Shown: positions 32,944 through 40,491 of the stretch, one piece after another
How positions within the stretch are numbered: position 1 is the first letter of the stretch
How the letters are laid out: each line of letters opens with the position of its first letter
Notes under the pieces: model-generated
Told to the model about the DNA's origin: nothing
The model's input: the letters and a program-made list of their open reading frames with translations, nothing else
Database searches by the model: none
Position numbers and translations under genes: made by a program
Origin: an uncultured Bacteroidales bacterium
GTDB lineage: Bacteria; Bacteroidota; Bacteroidia; Bacteroidales; UBA932
DNA: 42,675 nt
Reading direction: 5' to 3'
Assembly (NCBI GenBank): GCA_946187865.1
Contig: CAMHST010000022.1
Coordinates: 1-42,675 of the forward strand

Positions 32944-34158
32944 TTGCAACGCATTATCTTTCATATCGATGTGAACTCCGCCTTCCTCTCCTGGACGGCG
33001 GTAAAAATGCTGGGCGAAGGGAAGCCGGACATCCGGCTGGTTCCTTCGGTGGTGTCCGGAGACCCGTCCGACCGACGAAGCATCATCACGGCCGCATCCA
33101 TCCCGGCCAAGAAGCTGGGCATCAAGACGGCACAGCCGGTGTCGATGGCCCTCCGCACCTGCCCCTCACTGGTAATCGTCGGCGGAGACTGGATGTGGTA
33201 CAAGCAGTGCTCGGAAGGGTTCATTGCCATTTGCCGAAGCTACTCCCCCGTCCTGCAGCAATTCAGTATTGATGAGTGCTTTATAGACATGAGCTTCCGC
33301 TGCAAGCGGGACAACGCGGTGGAGGTGGCCACCCGGCTGAAAAACCAGGTGCGGGACACCCTGGGCTTCACGGTAAATGTAGGGATCGGCGCCAACAAGC
33401 TGCTGGCCAAGATGGCCTCCGACTTCGAGAAACCGGATAAGGTCCACACCCTCTGGGAAGAAGAGGTGCAGGAAAAGATGTGGCCCCTGGGCGTGCGGGA
33501 CCTCCTGTGGGTGGGGAAAAAGACGGAAGAACGCCTGACGGCCTACGGAATCCACACCATCGGCCAGCTGGCGCAGCTGGGGATGGGCTCGCTGACGCGC
33601 CTTGTAGGCCGAAAATTCGCCATCCAACTGCACGAAAACGCCAACGGCCGGGACAACTCCCCGGTAGAGACGGAGGTGGCCGAAGCCAAAAGCTACAGCG
33701 CCGAGCGCACCTTTTCCAAGGACTACACAGACCCCAAGGATCTTGACCGGGCGCTGTTCCATGTGGCCTGCATCGTGGCGCACCGCATCCGCCGGGACAA
33801 CTTCCGCGCCTCCACCGTGTCCATGTTCATCAAGCACAAGGACTTCACGGTACAGCAGAAACAGACCTCCCTCACCCGCCCCACGGACATCACCGCCGTC
33901 ATCCTGAACGAAGCCCGCCGCATGCTCGCCGAAATCTGGGACGGAAAGTCCCCCATCCGCCAAGTCGGCCTTGGAGTGAGCAAACTCACGCACGAGTCGG
34001 CCATCCAGATGTCCCTGTTCGAAGACCCCAAACTGGAGTACTACCGCGAGTGGGACCGGCAATACGACGAAGCCCGCGCCAAGGCCGAAGACGCCCGCAT
34101 GCTGGCCTACGAACGCCGCCATCCAAAAGATGATTCCCTGCCGGAATTCCACAAATAA
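32944..34158 (+). CDS. dinB: Y-family DNA polymerase (DinB / Pol IV)
   Basis: A 404-aa translesion polymerase. Metal ligands are Asp9 in IFHIDVN and the Asp110-Glu111 pair in FSIDECFID. The helix-hairpin-helix thumb is in LLWVGKKTEERL..GIHTIGQLAQL, the little-finger domain follows, and a beta-clamp motif QMSLF lies at 355-359, 45 residues before the C-terminus. The start is TTG at 32944: the conserved first strand begins three residues later and no in-frame ATG lies nearby (an ATG at 32934 is out of frame). Co-transcription with a cell-wall peptidase is unusual and may be incidental. No LexA-type box was recognised. Confidence 0.9.
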   Translation: MQRIIFHIDVNSAFLSWTAVKMLGEGKPDIRLVPSVVSGDPSDRRSIITAASIPAKKLGIKTAQPVSMALRTCPSLVIVGGDWMWYKQCSEGFIAICRSYSPVLQQFSIDECFIDMSFRCKRDNAVEVATRLKNQVRDTLGFTVNVGIGANKLLAKMASDFEKPDKVHTLWEEEVQEKMWPLGVRDLLWVGKKTEERLTAYGIHTIGQLAQLGMGSLTRLVGRKFAIQLHENANGRDNSPVETEVAEAKSYSAERTFSKDYTDPKDLDRALFHVACIVAHRIRRDNFRASTVSMFIKHKDFTVQQKQTSLTRPTDITAVILNEARRMLAEIWDGKSPIRQVGLGVSKLTHESAIQMSLFEDPKLEYYREWDRQYDEARAKAEDARMLAYERRHPKDDSLPEFHK

Positions 34159-34162
34159 TAGC

Positions 34163-34170
34163 TATATTTG
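34163..34170 (+). promoter_or_regulatory. Promoter -7 box of the small exported protein
   Basis: TATATTTG, a perfect TAnnTTTG, 33 bases before the ATG at 34203. A -33 box is not evident. Confidence 0.45.
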
Positions 34171-34202
34171 CAGTGGAATTTGAAAATGTACCAAACCGGC
34201 CG

Positions 34203-34487
34203 ATGAAGATCCTGATCCTGTTCCTTTCCCTGCTTCTGACATGGCTGCCGGAAAATGTTCCCTTCGTGAACTGCAGCTCCGGACAGGATGTCTGCTGGGA
34301 ACAGGTGGATGGCGTGGAAGAGGAGGCCGTAATCCGCACCAGCCAAACACAGGAAAAACAGCCCTGCACATCTTCAGAACCCATTTTCGGGAAATTCTAC
34401 CCCGGATTATTCCCATCCGGACAGCACATCCCCGTCCCCTACTGTTTTAAAAGGCAATGGCTCCGAACTTGCACGCTGCGGCTGTAA
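34203..34487 (+). CDS. Small exported hypothetical protein
   Basis: A 94-aa protein beginning MKILILFLSLLLTWLP, a clear signal or membrane segment. The remainder is polar with five cysteines (NCSSGQDVCW, QPCTSS, PYCFKR, RTCTL), suggesting disulfides after export. No family is recognised. Reality is supported by a -7 box 33 bases upstream and an intrinsic-type hairpin beginning two bases after the TAA. It lies between dinB and a Na/Pi cotransporter on the same strand. Confidence 0.5.
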   Translation: MKILILFLSLLLTWLPENVPFVNCSSGQDVCWEQVDGVEEEAVIRTSQTQEKQPCTSSEPIFGKFYPGLFPSGQHIPVPYCFKRQWLRTCTLRL

Positions 34488-34488
34488 G

Positions 34489-34518
34489 TTGGGATTCTTT
34501 TTTTCCGAAGAATCCCAA
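34489..34518 (+). terminator. Terminator or attenuator between the small gene and the Na/Pi cotransporter
   Basis: TTGGGATTCT (34489-34498) pairs with AGAATCCCAA (34509-34518) around a T-rich loop, followed by tcatctttt. It lies 24 bases upstream of the cotransporter ATG, so it may attenuate that gene. Confidence 0.55.
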
Positions 34519-34541
34519 GTCATCTTTTAAAACCCATCCAT

Positions 34542-36224
34542 ATGGACATAACAGCAATCATTTCGTCAATACTGACGCTACTGGCAGGAATCGGTGTATT
34601 CCTGATCGCATGTCAGATGATGAGCTCGAACCTGGAGGCGGCGAGCTCTGAAAAACTGAAAAAACTCTTTTCTAAAGCCTCCGACAGCAAACTGCTGGGC
34701 GTGGGCATCGGCGCCCTGGGTACGGCAGCCATCCAAAGTTCCGGCGCCACCACGGTCATGACCATCGGCTTTGTCAACGCCGGAATCATTTCCCTCGCAC
34801 AGGCGGCGACCATCATCTATGGCGCCAATATCGGTACCACCGTTACGGCGCAGATCGTGGCGCTGGGTATGTTCGGCGGCAATTCCGTCTCTACCAGCGT
34901 GATTTTCTCGGCCTTCGCCGGACTGGGCGCTTTCCTGAGCATTTTCGCCAAAAAGAACAGCTTCAAGACGCTGGGCGGCATCCTGGCCGGATTCGGCCTG
35001 CTGTTCGTGGGTCTGGAACTGATGAGCGGGTCCATGGAGTCGTTCGCCGCACTGGATGGCGTGAAGACGTTCCTCGCAGGAATCGGCAACCCGCTGCTGC
35101 TGGTTCTGCTGGGCACCCTGTTCACCGCCATCATCCAAAGTTCGTCGGTGATGACTTCCATCGCCCTTGCCATGGTGGTGACGGGCCTGATCGGCATAGA
35201 CCAGGGCATTTTCCTGACGATGGGTTCCAACATCGGTTCCTGCGTCGTCGCCCTCATCGCCGGCCTGACCAGCGGAACCAATGCCAAGCGGACAGCCCTG
35301 ATCCATCTGCTGTTCAACTGCTCCGGTGTGGCGATCTTCATGCTAGCGTCCTGGGGAATCGGCCTGTTCGACATCTCTTACGGCAGTTTGTTCGAGAAAC
35401 TCTTCCCGTCTGCCCCGCAGGTTCAGCTGGCCATGTTCCACACGTTCTTCAATACGGTGACCGTTGCCCTCATGCTGCCCCTGACCGGCTCCATGGTCTC
35501 GCTTGTGCAGCGGCTGATTCCGGAAAAGCCCGTGGGGCCGTCGGCAGAATTCTCGCTGCGTTATGTCGATGAAAACATGCTCCGGACCCCTCCTGTGGCC
35601 GTTTCGCAGGTTAAGCGCGAGATCCTGAGGATGGCCGATATCGCCCTGGAGAACGTAGACCGCTCCCTGGAGATGGCCGTTCAGCTGGATTTCTCCCAGA
35701 AGGCTGTTTTCGAGCGTGACGAGCAGCAGCTCAATTTCATCAACCGCGAGCTGGTGGCCTTCGTCGTCCGCCTCAGCGGGAAAAGAGGACTGGGCGAGAA
35801 GGATAAGGCCTATCTGTCCACCACCTACCGGAACATCCGGGACCTGGAACGGGTCGGCGACTACGCAGAGAATATCGTGGAGTATGCCACGGCCCTTTCC
35901 GACTCCGGCCAGCAGTTCTCCGACGACGCCAAATACGAGATCAGCCAGATGAAGGCCCTGCTGCACCGGCTCTTTGGCTACGCCTTAACTGCTTATAGGG
36001 ACGAGGACCGCCAGGCCCTTGATCAGGCGAATATCGTCGAGGAAGAGATCGACGACTATACCCGCCGGATGGAAGAAGGGCATATCGCCCGGATGGAAAA
36101 GGGAATCTGCACCCCTACGGCGGGCGCCCAGTACCTGGAGCTTTCCTCCAACACCGAGCGTATCGCCGACCACATGATCAACCTGGCAAAATCTATCAAA
36201 TCCCTGAAAACCAGCTCCAAGTAA
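34542..36224 (+). CDS. Na+/phosphate cotransporter family protein with PhoU-like tail
   Basis: A 560-aa membrane protein of the NptA/SLC34 family. The two inverted repeats each carry the QSS signature, AAIQSSGATTVM (Gln65) and AIIQSSSVMTS, with the GANIGTT and GSNIGSC partner motifs. About eight to nine hydrophobic segments end near residue 320. Residues about 345-555 are helical and PhoU-like (LRMADIALENVDRSLEMA; NIRDLERVGDYAENIVEY; SSNTERIADHMINLAKSI), probably regulatory. It imports phosphate with sodium or exports it. The stop is 6 bases from the convergent sugE stop. Confidence 0.9.
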   Translation: MDITAIISSILTLLAGIGVFLIACQMMSSNLEAASSEKLKKLFSKASDSKLLGVGIGALGTAAIQSSGATTVMTIGFVNAGIISLAQAATIIYGANIGTTVTAQIVALGMFGGNSVSTSVIFSAFAGLGAFLSIFAKKNSFKTLGGILAGFGLLFVGLELMSGSMESFAALDGVKTFLAGIGNPLLLVLLGTLFTAIIQSSSVMTSIALAMVVTGLIGIDQGIFLTMGSNIGSCVVALIAGLTSGTNAKRTALIHLLFNCSGVAIFMLASWGIGLFDISYGSLFEKLFPSAPQVQLAMFHTFFNTVTVALMLPLTGSMVSLVQRLIPEKPVGPSAEFSLRYVDENMLRTPPVAVSQVKREILRMADIALENVDRSLEMAVQLDFSQKAVFERDEQQLNFINRELVAFVVRLSGKRGLGEKDKAYLSTTYRNIRDLERVGDYAENIVEYATALSDSGQQFSDDAKYEISQMKALLHRLFGYALTAYRDEDRQALDQANIVEEEIDDYTRRMEEGHIARMEKGICTPTAGAQYLELSSNTERIADHMINLAKSIKSLKTSSK

Positions 36225-36230
36225 CGGCAG

Positions 36231-36551
36231 CTAGACCATCTTCAGGCCCACAACGGAGGCGATCAGGGTTACGATAAAGAACATGCGCCAGAAAGTGGCC
36301 GGTTCCTTAAAAACCAGGATGCCGATGAGGACCGTCCCCACAGCCCCTATTCCGGTCCAGACGGGATAGGCCGTGCCGATGGGGATGGTCTTGGTGGCTT
36401 TGGCCAGAAGAATCATGCTCAGGGCCGACACAATCACGAATCCGGCGTACCAGAGGGCTGCGTCCCAGCCCGCCGCCATTTTCGCCTTGCCCAGGCAGAA
36501 CGTGAAGCCGCACTCGCACAGCCCGGCAACAATCAGGATGATCCAATTCAT
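36231..36551 (-). CDS. sugE: SMR-family transporter (SugE / guanidinium exporter type)
   Basis: A 106-aa protein with four membrane helices. The membrane glutamate essential in SMR pumps is Glu13 (AGLCECGF); GTAYPVWTGIGAVGT in helix 3 and LKMV at the end are typical of the SugE/Gdx branch. These export guanidinium or quaternary ammonium ions as dual-topology dimers. The ATG at 36551 (MNWIILIVAG) is the family start; the longer upstream frame has no conserved sequence. A complete promoter leaves a leader of about 55 bases. Confidence 0.88.
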   Translation of the reverse strand: MNWIILIVAGLCECGFTFCLGKAKMAAGWDAALWYAGFVIVSALSMILLAKATKTIPIGTAYPVWTGIGAVGTVLIGILVFKEPATFWRMFFIVTLIASVVGLKMV

Positions 36552-36612
36552 ACGCTTAATGTTGTCCTCACGAGGGCTGCAGCAATACCCGGCGTCTCCT
36601 TCAGAGGGGGTG

Positions 36613-36644
36613 CAAAGATAAGCATTTCCGCCCAGACGGGCAAA
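36613..36644 (-). promoter_or_regulatory. Promoter of sugE
   Basis: On the minus strand TTTG (36641-36644), a 20-base spacer and TATCTTTG (36613-36620) match the consensus fully. The leader between about 36606 and 36552 contains small CCU..AGG hairpins; no guanidine riboswitch class could be matched by eye. Confidence 0.65.
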
Positions 36645-36682
36645 CTGCGGCCGGCACATGTACAGATGTAGGAAAGATTTCG

Positions 36683-36690
36683 TACATTTG
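36683..36690 (+). promoter_or_regulatory. Promoter -7 box of the yccF-dtd pair
   Basis: TACATTTG, a perfect TAnnTTTG, 26 bases before the ATG at 36716. No -33 box is obvious. It is divergent from the sugE promoter. Confidence 0.45.
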
Positions 36691-36715
36691 CAGAAAACAC
36701 ACTCGTGCACGAATC

Positions 36716-37084
36716 ATGAAAACGCTCGGCAACCTTCTCTGGCTCATCTTCGGCGGTATCGTCATCGCCATGATATACTACATCGTCGGCCTGATGATGT
36801 GCATCACCATTATCGGCATCCCCTTTGGCCTTCAATTGTTCAAACTGGGCACCTATGCCCTCTGGCCCTTCGGGCACGAGCTGGTGGACGGCCCCAACGA
36901 GCCGGGCTGCGTATCAGTGGTGATGAACCTCATCTGGATCATTTTCGGATGGTGGGAGATCGCCTTTCTCCATCTGGTGTTCGGCCTGATATTCTGCATC
37001 ACAATCGTAGGCATTCCTTGGGGGCTGCAGCACTTTAAGATGGCGTTGGGATCCATCTTCCCGTTCGGCAAAGAAATTCACTGA
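36716..37084 (+). CDS. yccF: YccF-domain inner membrane protein
   Basis: A 122-aa protein made of two YccF/DUF307 repeats: NLLWLIFGGIVIAMIYYIVG...ITIIGIPFGLQLFKLGTYALWPFG and NLIWIIFGWWEIAFLHLVFG...ITIVGIPWGLQHFKMALGSIFPFG (given in parts; about 5-52 and 71-119). Each repeat has two hydrophobic segments. The molecular function of the family is unknown. It precedes dtd by 18 bases and probably shares its mRNA. Confidence 0.88.
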   Translation: MKTLGNLLWLIFGGIVIAMIYYIVGLMMCITIIGIPFGLQLFKLGTYALWPFGHELVDGPNEPGCVSVVMNLIWIIFGWWEIAFLHLVFGLIFCITIVGIPWGLQHFKMALGSIFPFGKEIH

Positions 37085-37102
37085 CAACCTCCCATAAGAA
37101 GC

Positions 37103-37555
37103 ATGCGCGCTGTCATTCAAAGGGTTTCATCGGCATCCGTAAGCATTGGCGGAACCGTCAAGTCCGCCATCGGAACGGGCCTTCTCATTCTTCTGGGAGT
37201 CGGCCACGAGGACGGCCAGGAAGACATAGACTGGCTTGTCAAGAAGACGGCCGGGCTAAGGATCTTCCCCGACGAGGCCGGCGTGATGAACCGAAGCATC
37301 GTGGACGTGGGCGGGAATGCACTGGTAGTGAGCCAGTTCACCTTGATGGCAAGCACAAAGAAGGGAAACCGTCCGTCCTATATTGGAGCGGCCGGTCATG
37401 AACGGGCTGTCCCGCTCTACGAACAGTTCTGCGCGGCACTGTCGGCGGCTATCGGCCGTCCCGTGGGCACCGGAGAATTTGGCGCAGACATGCAAGTGGC
37501 CCTCGTGAACGACGGCCCGGTTACCATCTGCATAGACACAAAGCACAAGGAGTAA
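37103..37555 (+). CDS. dtd: D-aminoacyl-tRNA deacylase
   Basis: A 150-aa cytosolic homodimeric enzyme that hydrolyses D-aminoacyl-tRNAs. It starts [13 protein letters not shown] as the family does and carries VSQFTLMA (SQFTL 77-81) with catalytic-site Thr80, and the dimer-crossing [10 protein letters not shown] (136-145). The length equals E. coli Dtd. It follows yccF by 18 bases. The stop lies 3 bases from the convergent hydrolase gene at 37559. Confidence 0.92.
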   Translation: MRAVIQRVSSASVSIGGTVKSAIGTGLLILLGVGHEDGQEDIDWLVKKTAGLRIFPDEAGVMNRSIVDVGGNALVVSQFTLMASTKKGNRPSYIGAAGHERAVPLYEQFCAALSAAIGRPVGTGEFGADMQVALVNDGPVTICIDTKHKE

Positions 37556-37558
37556 CCG

Positions 37559-38884
37559 CTACAGCCTCTCGATAATATCCTTAAGCACAGCGTTGAAGTC
37601 TATCACACGGTCCGGCTTGGGGGAATAGCCCAGGATGACAACCACAAGTTTTTTGGACGGGACGATATAGATTTCCTGGCCGTCGTGCCCCCGGCAGGAG
37701 TACATGTCTTCAGGGACGTCGGGGCACTCGCGGCAACGGTTGAGCCAGAAATACGAACCGTACTTGCCCTCGCTCGCCGAAGCGGGAGTGACCGTGTAAT
37801 CCACCCATCCCTCCGGAAGGATGCGCTCCCCTGCTATGCATCCGTCGTCCAGATACATCTGGCCGAACCGGGCATAATCGCGGGCGGTCACATAGAGGTA
37901 GGAAGACCCCACGGGCGTTCCGCTCATATCCGGTTCAAAATGGGGATTGGCTATCGCGAGGGGCGCAAAAAGGCGTTCCCGTATGTAGGAGAGGAAAGCT
38001 TTGTCCGAGGGGAATTTCCCGCGCAGATACCGCATGACCAGATTGGTACTGCCGCTGGAGTAGTACCAGTACGTACCCGGCTCATTTTCCAGCGGCATGG
38101 AGAGGGCGTAAAGGCCCATGTCGGTCTCCCGGTGAAGCATGAGGTTCACGTCCGAGCGGTTTCCGTAATTCTCATTCCAGCGGAGGCCGCTCTGCATCTG
38201 CATAAGGTCGTTGAGGGTGATCTTCTTCCGGCCGTCTTCCTGCCACTGCGGGATGGCCATGGGCGCATGGATGTTTATAAGCGAATCCCCGACCATGATG
38301 CCCACAAGGGCGTTCGTGAAGCTCTTGGCCATGCTCCAGCTCAGGAGCTGCGTCTGCGCCGTGATGCCGCTGTCGTAGCGCTCGGCAACGACTTTCCCCT
38401 CATGCAGGACGACGAAGGCGAAAGGATGCCCGTTATAGCTTCGCCGGTCCACGAGGGCTTCGGCGATGGGCTCCAGACGGGCCCGGATGACCGAGTCTCC
38501 AGGCTCCAGATAGTCCTGGTAGTGGTCCCGGGGCAGCGGATACGCGGCTTCGAGGAAAGCCTCCTTATCCTTTCCGCGGAGGAGCGTAACGCCGTATCCT
38601 TCCCGGTAAACGGCGGTCGCCTTGGCCCAGAGGAAACGGCTGGTAACGGTCTTCTTCTCAAAGTCCACCTTGTTTTTGTTGAACTTGATAAACGAGAAGT
38701 TCAGGTCCAGCGCCTCTACGTCGGCCTGGTTCCGGCCCGACACGAACACCGCCGAGGCAAGGTTCTTTGCCGCATAGCCGGTGATAATCGGCATAAGGGT
38801 ATTGAGGTAGATGCACCCGCCCAGCAGGACTGCGGCAAGGGCGGCGCAAACGATACCGATAATCTTTTTTCTCGAGCTTGTCAT
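37559..38884 (-). CDS. Beta-lactamase-fold serine hydrolase, membrane-anchored
   Basis: A 441-aa protein with an N-terminal hydrophobic anchor (IGIVCAALAAVLLGGC, possibly lipidated at Cys24). The penicillin-binding-protein/class C fold is shown by SMAK (Ser184, Lys187), YYSSGS as the tyrosine motif and GHDGQ as the HxG motif. The closest type is the 6-aminohexanoate-dimer hydrolase/esterase group. The substrate is unknown. The ATG at 38884 begins MTSSRKK; a GTG at 38905 would add seven residues and lies just after the upstream stop. It is co-directional with the DUF4250 gene 22 bases upstream. Confidence 0.82.
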   Translation of the reverse strand: MTSSRKKIIGIVCAALAAVLLGGCIYLNTLMPIITGYAAKNLASAVFVSGRNQADVEALDLNFSFIKFNKNKVDFEKKTVTSRFLWAKATAVYREGYGVTLLRGKDKEAFLEAAYPLPRDHYQDYLEPGDSVIRARLEPIAEALVDRRSYNGHPFAFVVLHEGKVVAERYDSGITAQTQLLSWSMAKSFTNALVGIMVGDSLINIHAPMAIPQWQEDGRKKITLNDLMQMQSGLRWNENYGNRSDVNLMLHRETDMGLYALSMPLENEPGTYWYYSSGSTNLVMRYLRGKFPSDKAFLSYIRERLFAPLAIANPHFEPDMSGTPVGSSYLYVTARDYARFGQMYLDDGCIAGERILPEGWVDYTVTPASASEGKYGSYFWLNRCRECPDVPEDMYSCRGHDGQEIYIVPSKKLVVVILGYSPKPDRVIDFNAVLKDIIERL

Positions 38885-38906
38885 CTTGAAGATATTAGAT
38901 TTCACT

Positions 38907-39092
38907 TTATTTCACGCAGTTTAATTCTTCCTGGTAGGCATATCCCCCGCTGGCGAGAAGACGGTCCATCTCTTCCCGCTCGATGCCATAGCAATAGCAA
39001 ATCTGGTCCAGGTTGTCGAACTCCTCGTCCCGCAGGAGGAAATTGATGCTCGACACCAGCATGGGTATGTCGGAAACCGGCAGGTGATCCAT
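38907..39092 (-). CDS. DUF4250-like small protein
   Basis: A 61-aa protein, MDHLPVSDIPMLVSSINFLL at its start, then DEEFDNLDQICYCYGIEREEMDRLL and YAYQEELN (given in parts). The PxxDxxMLxSxxNxxLRD layout and the C-terminal GYxYxEExN match DUF4250. It is a soluble helical protein of unknown function. The ATG at 39092 was chosen because the upstream extension lies in the divergent intergenic region and is not conserved in character. Confidence 0.75.
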   Translation of the reverse strand: MDHLPVSDIPMLVSSINFLLRDEEFDNLDQICYCYGIEREEMDRLLASGGYAYQEELNCVK

Positions 39093-39205
39093 ACTGCGAA
39101 GATACGCATTTTTTACCGAATCCGCTTCGCCGGTCCTTTTTCTAAGCCTGGCGGCATAATAATTGAACCGTCTCTGCCTGACGGATATACGCACTGAACT
39201 GCACC

Positions 39206-39523
39206 ATGACCCTCCGGGACCGCATATCACTCACTCTGCGCTTTGGAAAAGCTTTGTTCCTGATTGGCGCGGTGTATAATGTGGTATGCGCCGGATTTCA
39301 GGCAGGCGGTTTTTCCTATACCTACATGGTGGATTCCTTCATCATCAAGGCTGTGGTTACCGCCATCGCCGTGTATCTGATGAACCAGTTCAGGGACCGG
39401 GACGCCATTTTCTTTTATGTCAACCTGGGGCTATCCCGCAGGAAATTGCTCTTCAGCGTTATCCTGGCCGATTTCCTGGCCCTAGCTATCCTCATGACCA
39501 TCATGCATCTGATCTATGGATAA
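39206..39523 (+). CDS. Minimal ABC-transporter membrane subunit
   Basis: A 105-aa protein with three hydrophobic segments (about 14-36, 41-60 and 80-104). Between the second and third lies FYVNLGLSRRKLLFS, resembling the coupling-helix region of ABC-2-type permeases. It overlaps the ATPase gene start by 8 bases, so the two are translationally coupled. At half the size of ordinary ABC-2 permeases it would need to oligomerise or act as a regulator. The substrate is unknown. Confidence 0.72.
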   Translation: MTLRDRISLTLRFGKALFLIGAVYNVVCAGFQAGGFSYTYMVDSFIIKAVVTAIAVYLMNQFRDRDAIFFYVNLGLSRRKLLFSVILADFLALAILMTIMHLIYG

Positions 39524-40178
39524 GCACTCACTCATCGTGGACAGCGTGGTGGTCCGATTCGGCCAGAAGACGGTCCTGAGCGGCGGTTATATCACCTCCG
39601 AGACGGGCATGGTCACCGGCCTCCTGGGCCGAAACGGCGCCGGCAAATCCTGCATGTTCCGGGCGCTGATGGGCGGCCTGCGGGTAGAGAATGTGATGGT
39701 AAGCATGGACGGGATGCCGGTAGACCGGAGATTGATCGGCCGGTTCATCAAATACCTGCCCCAAGGCCGACTGATTCCGGAAGGGATGAAACTGAGGCGG
39801 GCCTTTGATCTCTATGGCGTGAACTACTGGAACTTCGTGAACCGCTCACCCAAGTTCTCCCGCCACCACGACTCGCCCATCTATGAGCTTTCCGGCGGCG
39901 AAGCCCGCCTGGCCGAACTGTATCTGGTTTTGCTGAGCGACGCCCCCTTTTACATTCTGGACGAGCCGTTTACGCAGGTGGATCCCGTGAACATCGACGA
40001 AGTCAAAGCGCTTATCCGGGAGCGTAGCAAAGACCACGGCATCATCGTCACCGACCACAACTACGACGCCATCTCTTCCGTGGCCGACAACCTGTTCGTG
40101 ATAGCCGACGGCTACACCAATCCCGTCCAGTCCAGGGAGGACCTGGTCAGGCAAGGTTATCTGCGGGCGGAAGATTGA
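39516..40178 (+). CDS. ABC transporter ATP-binding protein
   Basis: A 220-aa single nucleotide-binding domain: Walker A GRNGAGKS (38-45), Q-loop around Gln83, signature LSGGE (125-129), Walker B FYILDE (145-150) and an H-loop histidine in IVTDHNYDA. It is closest in layout to LptB/ABC-2 ATPases but has a distinctive region around YGVNYWNFVNRSPKFSRHH. With the small membrane protein upstream it forms a two-gene module with no substrate-binding protein. Confidence 0.85.
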   Translation: MDKHSLIVDSVVVRFGQKTVLSGGYITSETGMVTGLLGRNGAGKSCMFRALMGGLRVENVMVSMDGMPVDRRLIGRFIKYLPQGRLIPEGMKLRRAFDLYGVNYWNFVNRSPKFSRHHDSPIYELSGGEARLAELYLVLLSDAPFYILDEPFTQVDPVNIDEVKALIRERSKDHGIIVTDHNYDAISSVADNLFVIADGYTNPVQSREDLVRQGYLRAED

Positions 40179-40246
40179 AATAGTCCTGCATCACAGATAG
40201 TTGCACAAAACAGACACAACACGGTGTGCAGACATTCGGGCCGATG

Positions 40247-40342
40247 TCATTCCGGGCAGTTCTCGCAGTAATCGAAAGCTGCTTTCACCAGAAGGACGAC
40301 GGCACCGACATACAGGCTGACAGAAAGGATAATCTCGAACAT
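40247..40342 (-). CDS. 31-aa membrane microprotein with CxxC
   Basis: The minus strand encodes MFEIILSVSLYVGAVVLLV followed by KAAFDYCENCPE and TGA: one membrane helix and a C-terminal CENC motif. A perfect TATCTTTG box (40365-40372) lies 22 bases upstream, which is the expected spacing for a short leader. No family is recognised. The longer overlapping frame at 40191-40379 on the same strand is much less protein-like. The rest of 40179-40468 holds no other gene. Confidence 0.55.
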   Translation of the reverse strand: MFEIILSVSLYVGAVVLLVKAAFDYCENCPE

Positions 40343-40364
40343 GGCTCAATGGGTTTTGTGCCCA

Positions 40365-40372
40365 CAAAGATA
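40365..40372 (-). promoter_or_regulatory. Promoter -7 box of the microprotein
   Basis: The minus strand reads TATCTTTG. A TTTG lies at 40387-40390 but only 14 bases away, so the -33 element is uncertain. Confidence 0.45.
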
Positions 40373-40468
40373 GGCCCACCTTGAGCCAAAGTGCTGCGCA
40401 TGTGAAAAAAAAACGGACTCAAACGACTCGATTTGTGTGTATGTTCTATGCGTAAAGCCAAAAAGGAT

Positions 40469-40476
40469 TATCTTTG
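40469..40476 (+). promoter_or_regulatory. Promoter -7 box of the nucleosidase-like gene
   Basis: TATCTTTG, a perfect TAnnTTTG. The transcript start near 40483 excludes the TTG at 40474 as a start codon and points to the ATG at 40492 or 40495. Confidence 0.5.
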
Positions 40477-40491
40477 CGTTATATCTTGAAT

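Noticed and set aside
36552..36620. Definite guanidine riboswitch call upstream of sugE
   Set aside because: None of the conserved loops of the known classes could be aligned by eye; kept only as a finding to test.
40191..40379. 62-codon minus-strand frame
   Set aside because: Overlaps the better-supported microprotein in another frame and begins upstream of the promoter box.
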